Assembly: GCF_034670185.1 (NCBI RefSeq)
Contig: NZ_JAXMNY010000001.1
Coordinates: 992,001 to 1,056,000 of the forward strand
Length of the DNA stretch: 64,000 nt
Direction of reading: 5' to 3'
From: Nisaea sp.
GTDB lineage: Bacteria > Pseudomonadota > Alphaproteobacteria > Thalassobaculales > Thalassobaculaceae
A program made the translations under genes and the position numbers. Of this stretch, positions 34,661-44,026 are shown in pieces (within the stretch, counting starts at the first letter, position 1; every line of letters starts with the position of its first letter). Below the pieces are notes generated by a model. The model worked only from the letters and a program-made list of their open reading frames with translations. It was not told where the DNA came from and did not search any database.

Positions 34661-35850
34661 GTTTTGCCCTCTGATTTTCGCTTTATCGCTTGGGCCAATT
34701 TCTCATACTCCGTGACATCATTGTAGATCTGCGCTGAGATTCGGCACCAGAGTCTGCCGGCCACGGCGCGTATCGGCACCTGGATTCTGTCATGATCGAC
34801 CAGATGCGCCCGCAATGCATTCGCATCCTGCTGATTGTCCCCCAGACCATCCGGAAGCCGTATTGTCGCCAATGATCCGGTCAGTGCCTTTCCCGCGCCG
34901 CGTTCCGTGTTCCATGCTGAAGTCAGCAGGTCAGCCGCCTCATTCGCGAGCTCTGTGTTGTGTCGGCGGATATTCCCAATCCCATATGCATCCATGAATG
35001 CCAAAGCTGACGGCAGGGAGAGTTGTGCCGAGGCATCGCGGGTCCCGACCCAGTCGAATTCGTCTATGTACCCGTCTGAATAGCCGTGGGAGATCACCAG
35101 GGGGTGAGTGCTCGCCCTGTGCTCTGGCGCGGTCCAGAGAAAGGCACAGCCTTTCGCGGCAAACATCCATTTATGGCAGTTTCCGGTGTACCAGTCGCAG
35201 TCGAGCGTCGAGATATCGAGCGCGAGCATGCCGGGCGCATGTGCGCCGTCGATCAGGACAAGCGCTCCTGCATCCCTCGCGGCCTTTGCCATCTCCGCCA
35301 CGGGCAGGACAAGCGCGGTTGGGGAGGTCACATGATCGAGAATGACAAGGGCAGGGGCCGGGACAAGCGCGGCTTTGAACCTTGTGAGGATTTCATCCGG
35401 ATCTGAAACGGGAAATGGCAAGGAGAGCGCCCGCACCTTGGCGCCGCAGCGGGACGCGACGTAGTCAGCGGTATTCCGCACGGCTGGATAGGTCTGGTCC
35501 GTCACCAGAATTTCGGCACCTGCAGCGAGATCAAGCCCGCGTAGCACGGCATTCACGGCCCCGGTTGCATTCTCGACCATGGCAATGCCGTCCGCATCAG
35601 CACCGATGCGCGGGGCGAGGGCAGCAGCCGCCGCCCGCAGGCCGGGCCGGAACTCCCGATCCATGAACCGGCTCGGTTCGCGCTCCAGATGATCCTGCCA
35701 GACCCGTTGGGAGGCGAGCACGCACACGGGGGTTGCCCCGTAAGAGCCATGGTTCAAATGCGCGTAGTCGCGTTCCAGCGCGAAGGCAGCCCGTACCGGG
35801 GCACCGAAAGCCGGAATGTCATTATTGCCGCGGGACGTCGGGACCTGCAT
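34657..35850 (-). CDS. Aminotransferase class V-fold PLP enzyme, isopenicillin N epimerase-like
   Basis: A 397-residue fold-type I PLP enzyme. The N-terminal LNHGSYGATPVCVLAS is typical of the isopenicillin-N-epimerase/cysteine-desulfurase-like group. Phosphate-side ENATGAVNAVLRG, the PLP ring Asp in LIDGAHAPGML and the Schiff-base lysine in TGNCHKWMFAAKG are all present, so it should be catalytic. The substrate cannot be named. The ATG at 35850 is preferred over one two codons upstream because GGAG is then six bases ahead. Divergent from the hydrolase gene, convergent with the small gene before it. Confidence 0.85.
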   Translation of the reverse strand: MQVPTSRGNNDIPAFGAPVRAAFALERDYAHLNHGSYGATPVCVLASQRVWQDHLEREPSRFMDREFRPGLRAAAAALAPRIGADADGIAMVENATGAVNAVLRGLDLAAGAEILVTDQTYPAVRNTADYVASRCGAKVRALSLPFPVSDPDEILTRFKAALVPAPALVILDHVTSPTALVLPVAEMAKAARDAGALVLIDGAHAPGMLALDISTLDCDWYTGNCHKWMFAAKGCAFLWTAPEHRASTHPLVISHGYSDGYIDEFDWVGTRDASAQLSLPSALAFMDAYGIGNIRRHNTELANEAADLLTSAWNTERGAGKALTGSLATIRLPDGLGDNQQDANALRAHLVDHDRIQVPIRAVAGRLWCRISAQIYNDVTEYEKLAQAIKRKSEGKT

Positions 35851-35909
35851 GGTCATCTCCAGGAAATAAAGACCGAGAGTGCCACGGTCGGAAACGGGAG
35901 CGGAACAGA

Positions 35910-36785
35910 ATGTTTGAGGGATTTGAGCGGAAACACATCGCGACCTCCGGATCGGAGATCAATCTGGTGGTCGGCGGTAGCGGCCCCGGCCTGCTCCTGC
36001 TGCATGGATATCCCCAGACTCATGTGATCTGGCACAAGGTCGCGCCGGTTCTGGCTGAGAAATTCACCGTCGTGGCAACGGACCTGCGCGGCTATGGAGA
36101 CAGCGGTAAACCGGCGACCGACCCGGCGCATACTCCATATTCCAAACGGGAGATGGCGCGGGATCAGGCTGAAGTCATGTCCGCGCTGGGGATCGATAAA
36201 TTCGCTGTGGTCGGGCACGACCGGGGTGCGCGTGTCGGCCATCGTCTGGCCCGCGATCATCGGGAGCGCGTGACCCAACTCTGCACACTCGATATCTGTC
36301 CGACTCTGGATATGTACGAGACGACCGACATGGCCTTCGCGGCGGCTTACTATCACTGGTTCTTCCTGATCCAGCCTGCCGATTACCCTGAGCGCATGAT
36401 CGGGCACGATCCGGAATTCTATCTTGAGAAGAAGCTGAAATTTCTGGCTGACGGAACAGCGATAACGCCGGAAGCCATGGCTGAATACAAACGCTGCTTC
36501 GCCATGAAAGAGACCATCCATGCCACCTGCGAGGATTACCGCGCCGCTGCTACCATCGATCTGGAGCATGATCGCGCCGACAGGGAGCAATTACTCGACA
36601 TTCCGATCCACGCCCTCTGGGGCGAGAAAGGGATCATCGGTCGGTTCTACGAGCCATTGGCTGTCTGGCAGCGCTATACGATCGGAGCTGTGACCGGGAG
36701 CGCGGTCCCTTCAGGGCACTATATCCCCGAAGAAGTGCCCGGCCGACTCGTGGAAGAACTCAAAGATTTCCTTGGCAGTGAGTGA
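35910..36785 (+). CDS. Alpha/beta hydrolase, haloacetate (fluoroacetate) dehalogenase-like
   Basis: A 291-residue alpha/beta hydrolase. Residues match the fluoroacetate dehalogenase pattern: nucleophile Asp104 in GHDRGARVGHRLA with Arg105 and Arg108 to hold a carboxylate, Asp128 in TLDICPT, the halide-site pair His149-Trp150 in YYHWFF, and catalytic His270 in SGHYIPEE. The oxyanion region is LLHGYPQTHVIWH. This supports hydrolysis of 2-haloacids or a related small acid, though relatives include epoxide hydrolases. A longer frame upstream is not supported. The start at 35910 has GGGAG 12 bases ahead. Confidence 0.85.
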   Translation: MFEGFERKHIATSGSEINLVVGGSGPGLLLLHGYPQTHVIWHKVAPVLAEKFTVVATDLRGYGDSGKPATDPAHTPYSKREMARDQAEVMSALGIDKFAVVGHDRGARVGHRLARDHRERVTQLCTLDICPTLDMYETTDMAFAAAYYHWFFLIQPADYPERMIGHDPEFYLEKKLKFLADGTAITPEAMAEYKRCFAMKETIHATCEDYRAAATIDLEHDRADREQLLDIPIHALWGEKGIIGRFYEPLAVWQRYTIGAVTGSAVPSGHYIPEEVPGRLVEELKDFLGSE

Positions 36786-36854
36786 CCGTTTGCGTCGCAG
36801 CATTCTGTCCCTATATGTTCTGGCTGGGGCATTGAGCATCAGGCGGCATTCCAA

Positions 36855-37553
36855 ATGACCAAAGAGAAGAATTCGGGCGTTGTCCGGCCAACGATTTTCG
36901 GCCGGATGCGCACCTACATGTTCGCCGGGATCCTGGTGACGGCGCCCATCGGCATCACGCTCTACCTGACCTGGGTTATCGTCCATTTTATCGATAACCA
37001 GGTGATGCCTCTGATCCCGAAGCAATATAATCCGGAGAATTTCCTGCCGTTCTCCGTTCCCGGCATCGGCCTGATCGTGATGCTGGTTTCCCTGACTCTG
37101 ATCGGCTGGCTGACGGCAGGCATTCTCGGGCGCTGGATGATTCGTTTCAGCGAACATCTGCTGGCTCGTATGCCTGTGGTCCGTAATGTCTACAGTGCCA
37201 TCAAGCAAATCATGGAAACGGTAATGGCGCAGCAGTCGAGCGCTTTCCGGGAAGTGGTTCTGATCGAATATCCGCGGCGCGGTATTTGGGCGGTCGGCTT
37301 TATAACCGGCGGCACGGTCGGCGAGGTTCAGAACATCACCGACGATACGATGGTCAATGTCTTCCTGCCGACGACACCAAATCCGACATCCGGGTTCCTT
37401 TTGTTTCTGCCGAACCGGGACGTCTATCGTCTTACAATGACTGTCGAAGAAGGCATCAAAATGGTGATTTCGGCCGGTATCGTCACACCGCCTGATCGCC
37501 GGCCATCGTCCGAACGGGAAAAACCCGTTATCCATGTCGAGAAGGCAGACTAA
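36855..37553 (+). CDS. DUF502 family membrane protein
   Basis: A 232-residue protein with two transmembrane helices (about 21-43, YMFAGILVTAPIGITLYLTW, and 68-92, PGIGLIVMLVSLTLIGWLTA) and a soluble domain holding the family motifs RMPVVRNVYSAIKQIMETV and NPTSGFLLFLP. Function unknown; in plants related proteins (LCV-like) are membrane-associated. It lies between the dehalogenase-like gene and a RidA gene on the same strand, with short gaps. Confidence 0.85.
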   Translation: MTKEKNSGVVRPTIFGRMRTYMFAGILVTAPIGITLYLTWVIVHFIDNQVMPLIPKQYNPENFLPFSVPGIGLIVMLVSLTLIGWLTAGILGRWMIRFSEHLLARMPVVRNVYSAIKQIMETVMAQQSSAFREVVLIEYPRRGIWAVGFITGGTVGEVQNITDDTMVNVFLPTTPNPTSGFLLFLPNRDVYRLTMTVEEGIKMVISAGIVTPPDRRPSSEREKPVIHVEKAD

Positions 37554-37588
37554 GTCTTTCCTTCAAAGCTCGGAATTTATGGATTAAA

Positions 37589-37984
37589 ATGCAACGTAAG
37601 CTCGTTTCCTCGGGGTCTCATCTCGAGCCTATTATCGGTTTCAGCCGCGCTGTCCGGGTCGGCGATTTCATCTCGGTCGCCGGAACGGCACCGATCGGAA
37701 CCGATGGAAAGACCGATGGCGTTGGGGATGTTTACAGGCAGACCGTGCGCTGCCTTGAAATCGTCCGTAAAGCGATCGAAGACGCTGGCGGCTCGATTGA
37801 GGATGTAATCCGGACCCGCATCCTGGTGACAGACGCAAAAACCTGGGAAGAAGCTGCACGGGCACACGGGGAGGTCTTCTCGGACATCCGCCCGGCGACT
37901 ACCGTTATGGAAGTCCCCGGTTTCGTCGACCCAGACTGGCTTGTTGAGATCGAGGCCGAAGCGATATGCACGCCGAAAAACTAG
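37589..37984 (+). CDS. RidA family protein (reactive imine/enamine deaminase-like)
   Basis: A 131-residue YjgF/YER057c/UK114 protein. RidA enzymes hydrolyse reactive enamines and imines made by PLP enzymes. Motifs are FSRAVRVGDFISVAGTAPIG, the trimer segment TVRCLEIVRKAIEDAG, and VIRTRILVTD with the conserved Arg that binds the substrate carboxylate. The final conserved Glu is in IEAEAICTP. The subgroup cannot be fixed by eye. Its stop overlaps that of convergent recG by four bases (CTAG). Confidence 0.88.
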   Translation: MQRKLVSSGSHLEPIIGFSRAVRVGDFISVAGTAPIGTDGKTDGVGDVYRQTVRCLEIVRKAIEDAGGSIEDVIRTRILVTDAKTWEEAARAHGEVFSDIRPATTVMEVPGFVDPDWLVEIEAEAICTPKN

Positions 37985-40062
37985 CCGCCTCGTAGGTAGC
38001 GGATCGCCGCATCCCGTTCGAACAGGTAGAGCAGCACGCGCAGGGCCTCTCCGCGCTCGCCCTTGAGATCGGGATCGTTGGTCAGCACCAGTCGGGCATC
38101 GTCGCGCGCAACGGTCAGCAGATCGTTATGCGCGGCCAGATCGGCCAGACGGAATGTCGGCAGACCGCTCTGTTTGGTGCCGAGTATTTCTCCCGCGCCG
38201 CGTAGCTTCAGATCTTCCTCTGCTATCCGGAAGCCATCCTCTGTCTCGCGCATCACCGCGAGCCGGGCCCTTCCGGTTTCGGAAATTGGAGAGCCGAACA
38301 GTAACAGGCAGGTCGACGCCGCGCTGCCCCTGCCGACCCGGCCGCGTAACTGGTGTAGCTGGGCCAGTCCGAACCGTTCGGCATGTTCGATCACGATAAC
38401 CGTTGCATCCGGTACGTCGACACCAACCTCGATCACCGTTGTCGCGACCAGAATGTCCAGCGGACCGTTCTTGAAACGGTCCATCACGGCGTCCTTGTCA
38501 GCCGCTTTCATCTTGCCGTGGACGAGACCGACGCGTCCGGGATAGAGCCGATCCAGGTGCTGGAATCGCTCCTCAGCTGCCGCAACATCGATTTTCTCGG
38601 ATTCCTCGACCAGCGGGCAGACCCAATAGGCTTTTGCTCCGGAGGCAGCCTTGCGTCCAACGGCCTCGGCAACGTCAGCAAGCCGATTGAGCGGAATGGT
38701 TCTTGTATCGATGGGCTGGCGTCCTGGTGGTTTTTCGGTAAGCCGTGAGACATCGAGGTCGCCATAGGCGGTCATGGTCAGTGTTCGCGGGATCGGCGTC
38801 GCCGTCATTACCAGCGTGTCGACGGCATGCCCCTTTTCACCGAGGCTCATCCGCTGATGCACCCCAAAGCGGTGCTGCTCATCAATCACCGCCAGGGCCA
38901 GATCCTTGAACGCCACACTTTCCTGAAAAAGCGCGTGGGTACCGACAGCTAGATGGACCGTGCCTTCGGCAATCTCGGCGAGGAGCTGCTCCCGGGCTTT
39001 GCCCTTGTCCCGGCCAGTCAGCACGGCGATCCGTATTCCCGCCGCCTCCGCGAGCGGCTGCATCGAGGCAAAATGCTGCCGCGCGAGGATTTCCGTCGGT
39101 GCCATCAGGGCTGCCTGCCTGCCACATTCGACCGCATTCAGCATGGCCAGCAGCGCGACAACCGTCTTCCCGCTGCCGACATCGCCCTGGATCATCCGCA
39201 GCATGCGTTCCGGTGACGCCATATCCCTGTAGATATCCGTCAGCGCTGTCGCCTGCGCACCTGTAAGCTTGAATGGAAGGGCTTCCTGGGCCTGGCGGCG
39301 CAGCGATCCATTTCCTTCGACGGAACGCCCTTTCTGCCGCTTCTGATGCGCCCTGACCAATGCCAGAGCGAGTTGGTTCGCCAGCAATTCGTCATATGCG
39401 AGACGGCGTCGCGGCTGAGCTTGCGGATCGATATCTTCCAGTGAGCCGGGTGCGTGCGCTGCCAGTAACGCTTCCCGCCAGGCCGGGAACTGCTGGACCG
39501 CGAGATACGGCTTGTTGCCCCATTCCGGCAATTCAGGCACGCCAGAAAGCCCTGCCGCGATTGCCTTTCGCAATGTCTTCTGGGTGAGCCCCCCGGTCAG
39601 TGGATAGGTCGGCTCAACCTGCATGATTGTGTCGGCATCCTCTTCCGGAACCATGTGATCCGGATGGGTCATCTGCAGACGGCCGTTGAAATGCTCGACC
39701 TTGCCGCTGACCACGCGACGGGTGCCAACTGGTAGCATCTGCGTCACATAGTCGGGCTTTGCATTGAAGAAGACGATATCGAGCTGACCGCTCTCATCCT
39801 CCGTGATCACCCGATAGGGTTGCTTTCGGCTGCGCCCGGGCCGGTGCTCGACCACGGTAACGTGCAGGGTGGCAATCACATCGTCCGGCGCCTCGGCGAT
39901 ACGCGGATTGAAACGGCGATCGATAATGCCGCTCGGCAGATGCCAAAGCAGATCCACGACCGATTTCCCGGCCAACGTCTCCAGCAATTTCCCGATACGC
40001 GGACCGACGCCGGGAAGGCGGGTCGTATCGGCAAAAAGGGAATAGAGAATTTCCGGTCGCAA
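37981..40062 (-). CDS. recG: ATP-dependent DNA helicase RecG
   Basis: A 693-residue branch-migration helicase that remodels stalled forks and Holliday junctions. The wedge/OB domain fills roughly residues 60-170; the helicase core has Walker A IQGDVGSGKTVVALLAML, motif II VIDEQHRFGVHQR, TATPIPRTLTMTAYGDLD (motif III), and QLHQLRGRVGRG (motif VI). The C-terminal RAILGTKQSGLP-like segment (GEILGTKQSGLPTFRLADL) is typical. Divergent from sdhE-mfd. Confidence 0.95.
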   Translation of the reverse strand: MRPEILYSLFADTTRLPGVGPRIGKLLETLAGKSVVDLLWHLPSGIIDRRFNPRIAEAPDDVIATLHVTVVEHRPGRSRKQPYRVITEDESGQLDIVFFNAKPDYVTQMLPVGTRRVVSGKVEHFNGRLQMTHPDHMVPEEDADTIMQVEPTYPLTGGLTQKTLRKAIAAGLSGVPELPEWGNKPYLAVQQFPAWREALLAAHAPGSLEDIDPQAQPRRRLAYDELLANQLALALVRAHQKRQKGRSVEGNGSLRRQAQEALPFKLTGAQATALTDIYRDMASPERMLRMIQGDVGSGKTVVALLAMLNAVECGRQAALMAPTEILARQHFASMQPLAEAAGIRIAVLTGRDKGKAREQLLAEIAEGTVHLAVGTHALFQESVAFKDLALAVIDEQHRFGVHQRMSLGEKGHAVDTLVMTATPIPRTLTMTAYGDLDVSRLTEKPPGRQPIDTRTIPLNRLADVAEAVGRKAASGAKAYWVCPLVEESEKIDVAAAEERFQHLDRLYPGRVGLVHGKMKAADKDAVMDRFKNGPLDILVATTVIEVGVDVPDATVIVIEHAERFGLAQLHQLRGRVGRGSAASTCLLLFGSPISETGRARLAVMRETEDGFRIAEEDLKLRGAGEILGTKQSGLPTFRLADLAAHNDLLTVARDDARLVLTNDPDLKGERGEALRVLLYLFERDAAIRYLRGG

Positions 40063-40184
40063 ATTACTCGCCGATGCTATTAAGGGCGCGGCTCGGAGCC
40101 ACCGGCCGTTATCCCGAGGGCTGACATGCCAAGACTTCGATTTATATCCTAGCGCAACGCGTTGACAAACAAGGAGTGCGCCGA

Positions 40185-40445
40185 ATGACCGGTCTCGATG
40201 ATAGGCGAAAAAAGCTGATCTACCGAAGCGCCTATACCGGCACCAAGGAAACCGACCTTTTGCTCGGCGCCTTTGCCCGCACCCATATTGCGGACCTTGA
40301 TGAAGAAGGGCTCGATACGTATGAAACCCTTCTCGAAATTCCCGATCCGCGGCTCTACAAGTGGATTACCGGCCAGGAAGAAGCGCCGGAGGAATATGAA
40401 ACGCCCATCCTCGACATGATCCGCAACTTCAAACTCGTTGAATAG
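40185..40445 (+). CDS. sdhE: Succinate dehydrogenase FAD assembly factor SdhE
   Basis: An 86-residue protein of the SdhE/YgfY/Sdh5 family, which promotes covalent flavin attachment to SdhA. It keeps the RxxLxYRS pattern (DRRKKLIYRSAYTGTKETDLLLGAFA) and DPRLYKWITGQE. A GTG at 40176 is in frame but overlaps AAGGAG, the ribosome site for the ATG at 40185, so ATG is the start. The mfd gene overlaps its last codons; sdhE-mfd adjacency is frequent in alphaproteobacteria. Confidence 0.92.
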   Translation: MTGLDDRRKKLIYRSAYTGTKETDLLLGAFARTHIADLDEEGLDTYETLLEIPDPRLYKWITGQEEAPEEYETPILDMIRNFKLVE

Positions 40446-43400
40446 TCTTTTGATTTACAACAAAACGACCCTTTCGAATGCGGGGCCTGCCGCCTTTTCA
40501 TCCGTGCCAGAAGGCCACGACGCCCGTGTCTTGCTTGAGATTGCCGCAGCGCATGGTGGTGTCCTGCATGTCGCGCGGGACGACTCGCGCCTGGCCGTTT
40601 TGCGCCAGGCGCTCGGTTTTTTTGAGCCGGAACAGACGGTACTGAGCCTGCCTGCCTGGGATTGCTTGCCCTATGATCGCGTCTCCCCGCATGGCGACCT
40701 GATAAGCCAGCGGGTAGAGACACTTGCGCGGCTTGCCTCAACGGGGCTTTCCAATGGCGCCGTGATGCTGACAACGGTGAACGCGCTGTTGCAGCGTGTT
40801 CCGCCACGCAGCTTTTTCACCGATGTCGGCCTCGCCCTGAAGCCGGGAGACGACAAGCCGGTTGAGGATATCGCCCGCTTTTTTGAGGCAAATGGTTACA
40901 CCCGCGCGGCGACGGTCCGGGAGGCCGGGGAATATGCGGTGCGCGGCGGGATTATCGACGTCTTCCCGCCCGGCGCGGAAGAGCCTCTTCGGCTCGATTT
41001 CTTCGGCGACGAGCTGGAAACCATTCGCTCTTTCGACCCGGTCAGCCAACGGACGACCGGCAAGCTTGATGCTTTCGAGATTTTCCCGGTCGGCGAATTC
41101 CGGCTCGATGAAGAGGGGATCAAACGCTTCCGCTCGGGCTATCGCACCCATTTTGGCGGGGAGATTTCCAAGGACCCGCTCTATGAGGCGATCAGCGAAG
41201 GCCGCCGCCATGTCGGCATGGAACACTGGCTGCCGCTGTTCCATGAGGATCTGGAGACCCTGATCGATTACACGGGCGCGGCGCCAGTGACTTTCGATCA
41301 TCAGGCAGACGCGGCTATGAGCGCGCGCTTCGATCTCATCCAGGAATATTACGAGGCTCGCAAAAGCCTCTACGACCGGGGCACGCCGGACGGCGGCAGC
41401 GTCTATCGGCCGTTGCCCCCGGACAGCCTCTATCTCAATGAACGCGACTGGCAGAGTCTGGAACAAGGTCTGCCGAGCGCCCGTTTTACGCCGTTTGACC
41501 TGCCGGAAAGCGGTGCCGACGGGGCCACGGTCCTTGATTGCGGCGGGCATGGCGGTGTCGGCTTTGCCGAGGCGCGGGCCCGGCCGGACACGGATCTCTA
41601 TGCCGCGGTGCGTGATCGTATCCTGGGCGAGCCGGAAGACCGCCGGGTGCTGGTTGCCGGATATACCTCAGGCTCGCGGGACCGGCTTGTCTCCCTGCTA
41701 CACGAGCACGGGCTGGAACGACTGGAGCCGGTCAGTACCTGGAAAGAGGCTCAAAAGCTTCCAAAAGGAACCGCCGGTGCCGTTGTGCTCTCTCTGGAGC
41801 AGGGCTTTGCCAGTGACGATCTGCTTTGCATTGCCGAGCAGGACATTCTCGGAGAGCGGCTGGCCCGGCCATCGATCCGCCGTGGACGCCGGGGTGAAGA
41901 ATTTCTTCAGGAAGTCTCGGCGTTGCATGAGGGCGACTACGTGGTCCATGTGGAGCACGGGATCGGCCAGTATGATGGGTTGGAAACGCTGGAGATCGGC
42001 GGCGCGCCACACGATTGCCTACGGTTGCTCTATCTGGGCGGGGACAAGCTGTTCGTTCCGGTCGAGAGCATTGAGGTGCTCTCCCGCTACGGCTCTCAGG
42101 AATCCGGCGCGCAACTGGATAAACTTGGCGGCGCCGCCTGGCAGGCCCGCAAGGCAAGGGTCAAGAAGCGCCTGCGCGACATGGCGGAGCAGCTGATCAG
42201 GCTCGCCGCCGAGCGTGAGGTTCGTGAGGCCGAGCCTATTGCAACACCGACTGGTGTCTATGACGAGTTCTGCGCCAAGTTCTCCTATACCGAGACAGAC
42301 GACCAACTCCGCGCTATTGAGGAAACGCTGGACGATCTGAACAAGGGCCGGCCGATGGACCGGCTGGTCTGCGGCGATGTCGGATTCGGCAAGACAGAGG
42401 TGGCGCTGCGCGCTGCTTTGGTGGTCGCAATGCAGGGCTATCAGGTCGCGGTCGTGGTGCCGACGACTCTGCTGGCACGTCAACATTTCAGCCAATTCAA
42501 GGAACGCTTCAAGGGCCTGCCGGTCAAGGTCCGACAACTCTCCCGTATGATCACGGCCAAGGAACAAACTGCGGTCAAGGAAGAGCTGGCAAACGGCGAT
42601 TGCAGCATCGTGATCGGCACCCACGCGGTGCTGGCGAAAAGCATCCGATTTTCCAACCTCGGCATGGTGATCGTCGACGAGGAGCAGCATTTCGGTGTCG
42701 CCCAGAAGGAGCGCCTTAAAGAACTGCGCTCGGCGATCCATGTGCTGACCCTGACCGCAACGCCGATACCGCGGACGCTGCAGATGGCGCTGAGCGGGGT
42801 CCGGCAGATGAGCCTGATCACAACGCCGCCGGTCGACCGCTTGGCGGTCCGCACCTTTGTCATGCCCTATGACGGGCTGGTTATCCGTGAAGCCATCATG
42901 CGTGAGCATTATCGCGGCGGTCAGACCTTCTATGTCTGTCCGCGCCTCGACGATCTGCCGCGCATGCATGATCGGCTGACCCAGCTTGTGCCGGAAGTCC
43001 GCATTGCCACGGCTCATGGCCGGATGAGCCCGACCGAGCTTGAAGATGTCATGACCAAGTTCTGCGACGGGGCCTACGATATCCTGCTCAGCACCAACAT
43101 CGTTGAATCCGGTCTCGATATTCCGAACGCGAACACCATCATCATTCATCGTTCGGACATGTTTGGTCTGGCCCAGCTCTATCAGCTGCGTGGCCGTGTT
43201 GGACGTTCCAAGACCCGGGCCTATGCCTATCTGACCACGCACCCGACCAAGATCCTGACGGCGGACGCCAAGCGTCGGCTCGAAGTGATGCAGACCCTCG
43301 ACAGTCTCGGAGCCGGCTTCAGTCTTGCCAGCCACGACATGGATATCCGTGGCGCCGGTAACCTGCTGGGCGAGGAACAGTCGGGCCAGGTGAAGGAAGT

Positions 43401-43944
43401 CGGCATCGAGCTTTACCAGCACTTGCTGCAGGAAGCTGTGCAGGCGGCGCGGGAAGGAGGCTTCGAAAGCATGGAGCCGGAGGAGCAGTGGACGCCGCAG
43501 ATATCGCTCGGCACCCCCGTCCTCATCCCTGAAAACTATGTGCAGGACCTCACCGTCCGGCTCAGCCTCTACCGTCGTATCGCTAATCTGGTGAACGAGG
43601 CGGAGATCGACAGCTTCGCCGCCGAATTGGCGGACCGATTTGGTACCCTGCCGCCGGAGGTCGAGAACCTGCTGAAGATCATTGCCATCAAGCAGCTCTG
43701 CAAGCTGGCCGGGATCGAGCGGGTGGATGCGGGGCCGAAAGGCGCTGTTATTGCGTTCCGAAACAACGACTTCTCCAATCCGCGCGGGCTGGTCGGCTTC
43801 ATCGCGAAGCAGGCCGGTAGCGTCCAGCTTCGGCCGGACCACAAATTGGTCTATCGCCGGGCCTGGGAGCAGAAGGATGTGCGGGTACGCGGCCTGACGG
43901 GGCTGATGCAGGAACTAGTCTCGATCGCCTCGCAAGGAGCGTGA
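40438..43944 (+). CDS. mfd: Transcription-repair coupling factor Mfd
   Basis: A 1168-residue translocase that displaces stalled RNA polymerase and recruits UvrA. Parts in order: UvrB-like N-terminal modules (about 1-480), RNA-polymerase interaction domain (about 495-560, DYVVHVEHGIGQYDGLETL), RecG-like motor (GDVGFGKTEVALRAALV; VIVDEEQHFGV; LTATPIPRTLQMA; LYQLRGRVGRSKTRAY) and the C-terminal TRCF domain. No ATG exists near the conserved N-terminus; TTG at 40438 (overlapping sdhE by 8 bases) or TTG at 40450 must serve, and neither has a clear ribosome site, suggesting coupling to sdhE translation. Confidence 0.94.
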   Translation: MNSLLIYNKTTLSNAGPAAFSSVPEGHDARVLLEIAAAHGGVLHVARDDSRLAVLRQALGFFEPEQTVLSLPAWDCLPYDRVSPHGDLISQRVETLARLASTGLSNGAVMLTTVNALLQRVPPRSFFTDVGLALKPGDDKPVEDIARFFEANGYTRAATVREAGEYAVRGGIIDVFPPGAEEPLRLDFFGDELETIRSFDPVSQRTTGKLDAFEIFPVGEFRLDEEGIKRFRSGYRTHFGGEISKDPLYEAISEGRRHVGMEHWLPLFHEDLETLIDYTGAAPVTFDHQADAAMSARFDLIQEYYEARKSLYDRGTPDGGSVYRPLPPDSLYLNERDWQSLEQGLPSARFTPFDLPESGADGATVLDCGGHGGVGFAEARARPDTDLYAAVRDRILGEPEDRRVLVAGYTSGSRDRLVSLLHEHGLERLEPVSTWKEAQKLPKGTAGAVVLSLEQGFASDDLLCIAEQDILGERLARPSIRRGRRGEEFLQEVSALHEGDYVVHVEHGIGQYDGLETLEIGGAPHDCLRLLYLGGDKLFVPVESIEVLSRYGSQESGAQLDKLGGAAWQARKARVKKRLRDMAEQLIRLAAEREVREAEPIATPTGVYDEFCAKFSYTETDDQLRAIEETLDDLNKGRPMDRLVCGDVGFGKTEVALRAALVVAMQGYQVAVVVPTTLLARQHFSQFKERFKGLPVKVRQLSRMITAKEQTAVKEELANGDCSIVIGTHAVLAKSIRFSNLGMVIVDEEQHFGVAQKERLKELRSAIHVLTLTATPIPRTLQMALSGVRQMSLITTPPVDRLAVRTFVMPYDGLVIREAIMREHYRGGQTFYVCPRLDDLPRMHDRLTQLVPEVRIATAHGRMSPTELEDVMTKFCDGAYDILLSTNIVESGLDIPNANTIIIHRSDMFGLAQLYQLRGRVGRSKTRAYAYLTTHPTKILTADAKRRLEVMQTLDSLGAGFSLASHDMDIRGAGNLLGEEQSGQVKEVGIELYQHLLQEAVQAAREGGFESMEPEEQWTPQISLGTPVLIPENYVQDLTVRLSLYRRIANLVNEAEIDSFAAELADRFGTLPPEVENLLKIIAIKQLCKLAGIERVDAGPKGAVIAFRNNDFSNPRGLVGFIAKQAGSVQLRPDHKLVYRRAWEQKDVRVRGLTGLMQELVSIASQGA

Positions 43945-44026
43945 CGGTAAGCCCTTCCAAGAGAGCACTAACGCCTGATTGGATGCTGCGTTAACCTTTA
44001 GCCTAATGGAAACGGAGGGAGGCCTG

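Noticed and set aside
42019..43842. Long antisense frame inside mfd
   Set aside because: Same codon-bias shadow effect; no domain or ribosome site.
43979..44026. TTAACCTTTAGCCTAA as a CtrA-binding site upstream of the flavin oxidoreductase
   Set aside because: The second half-site is not TTAA at the required 7-base spacing.
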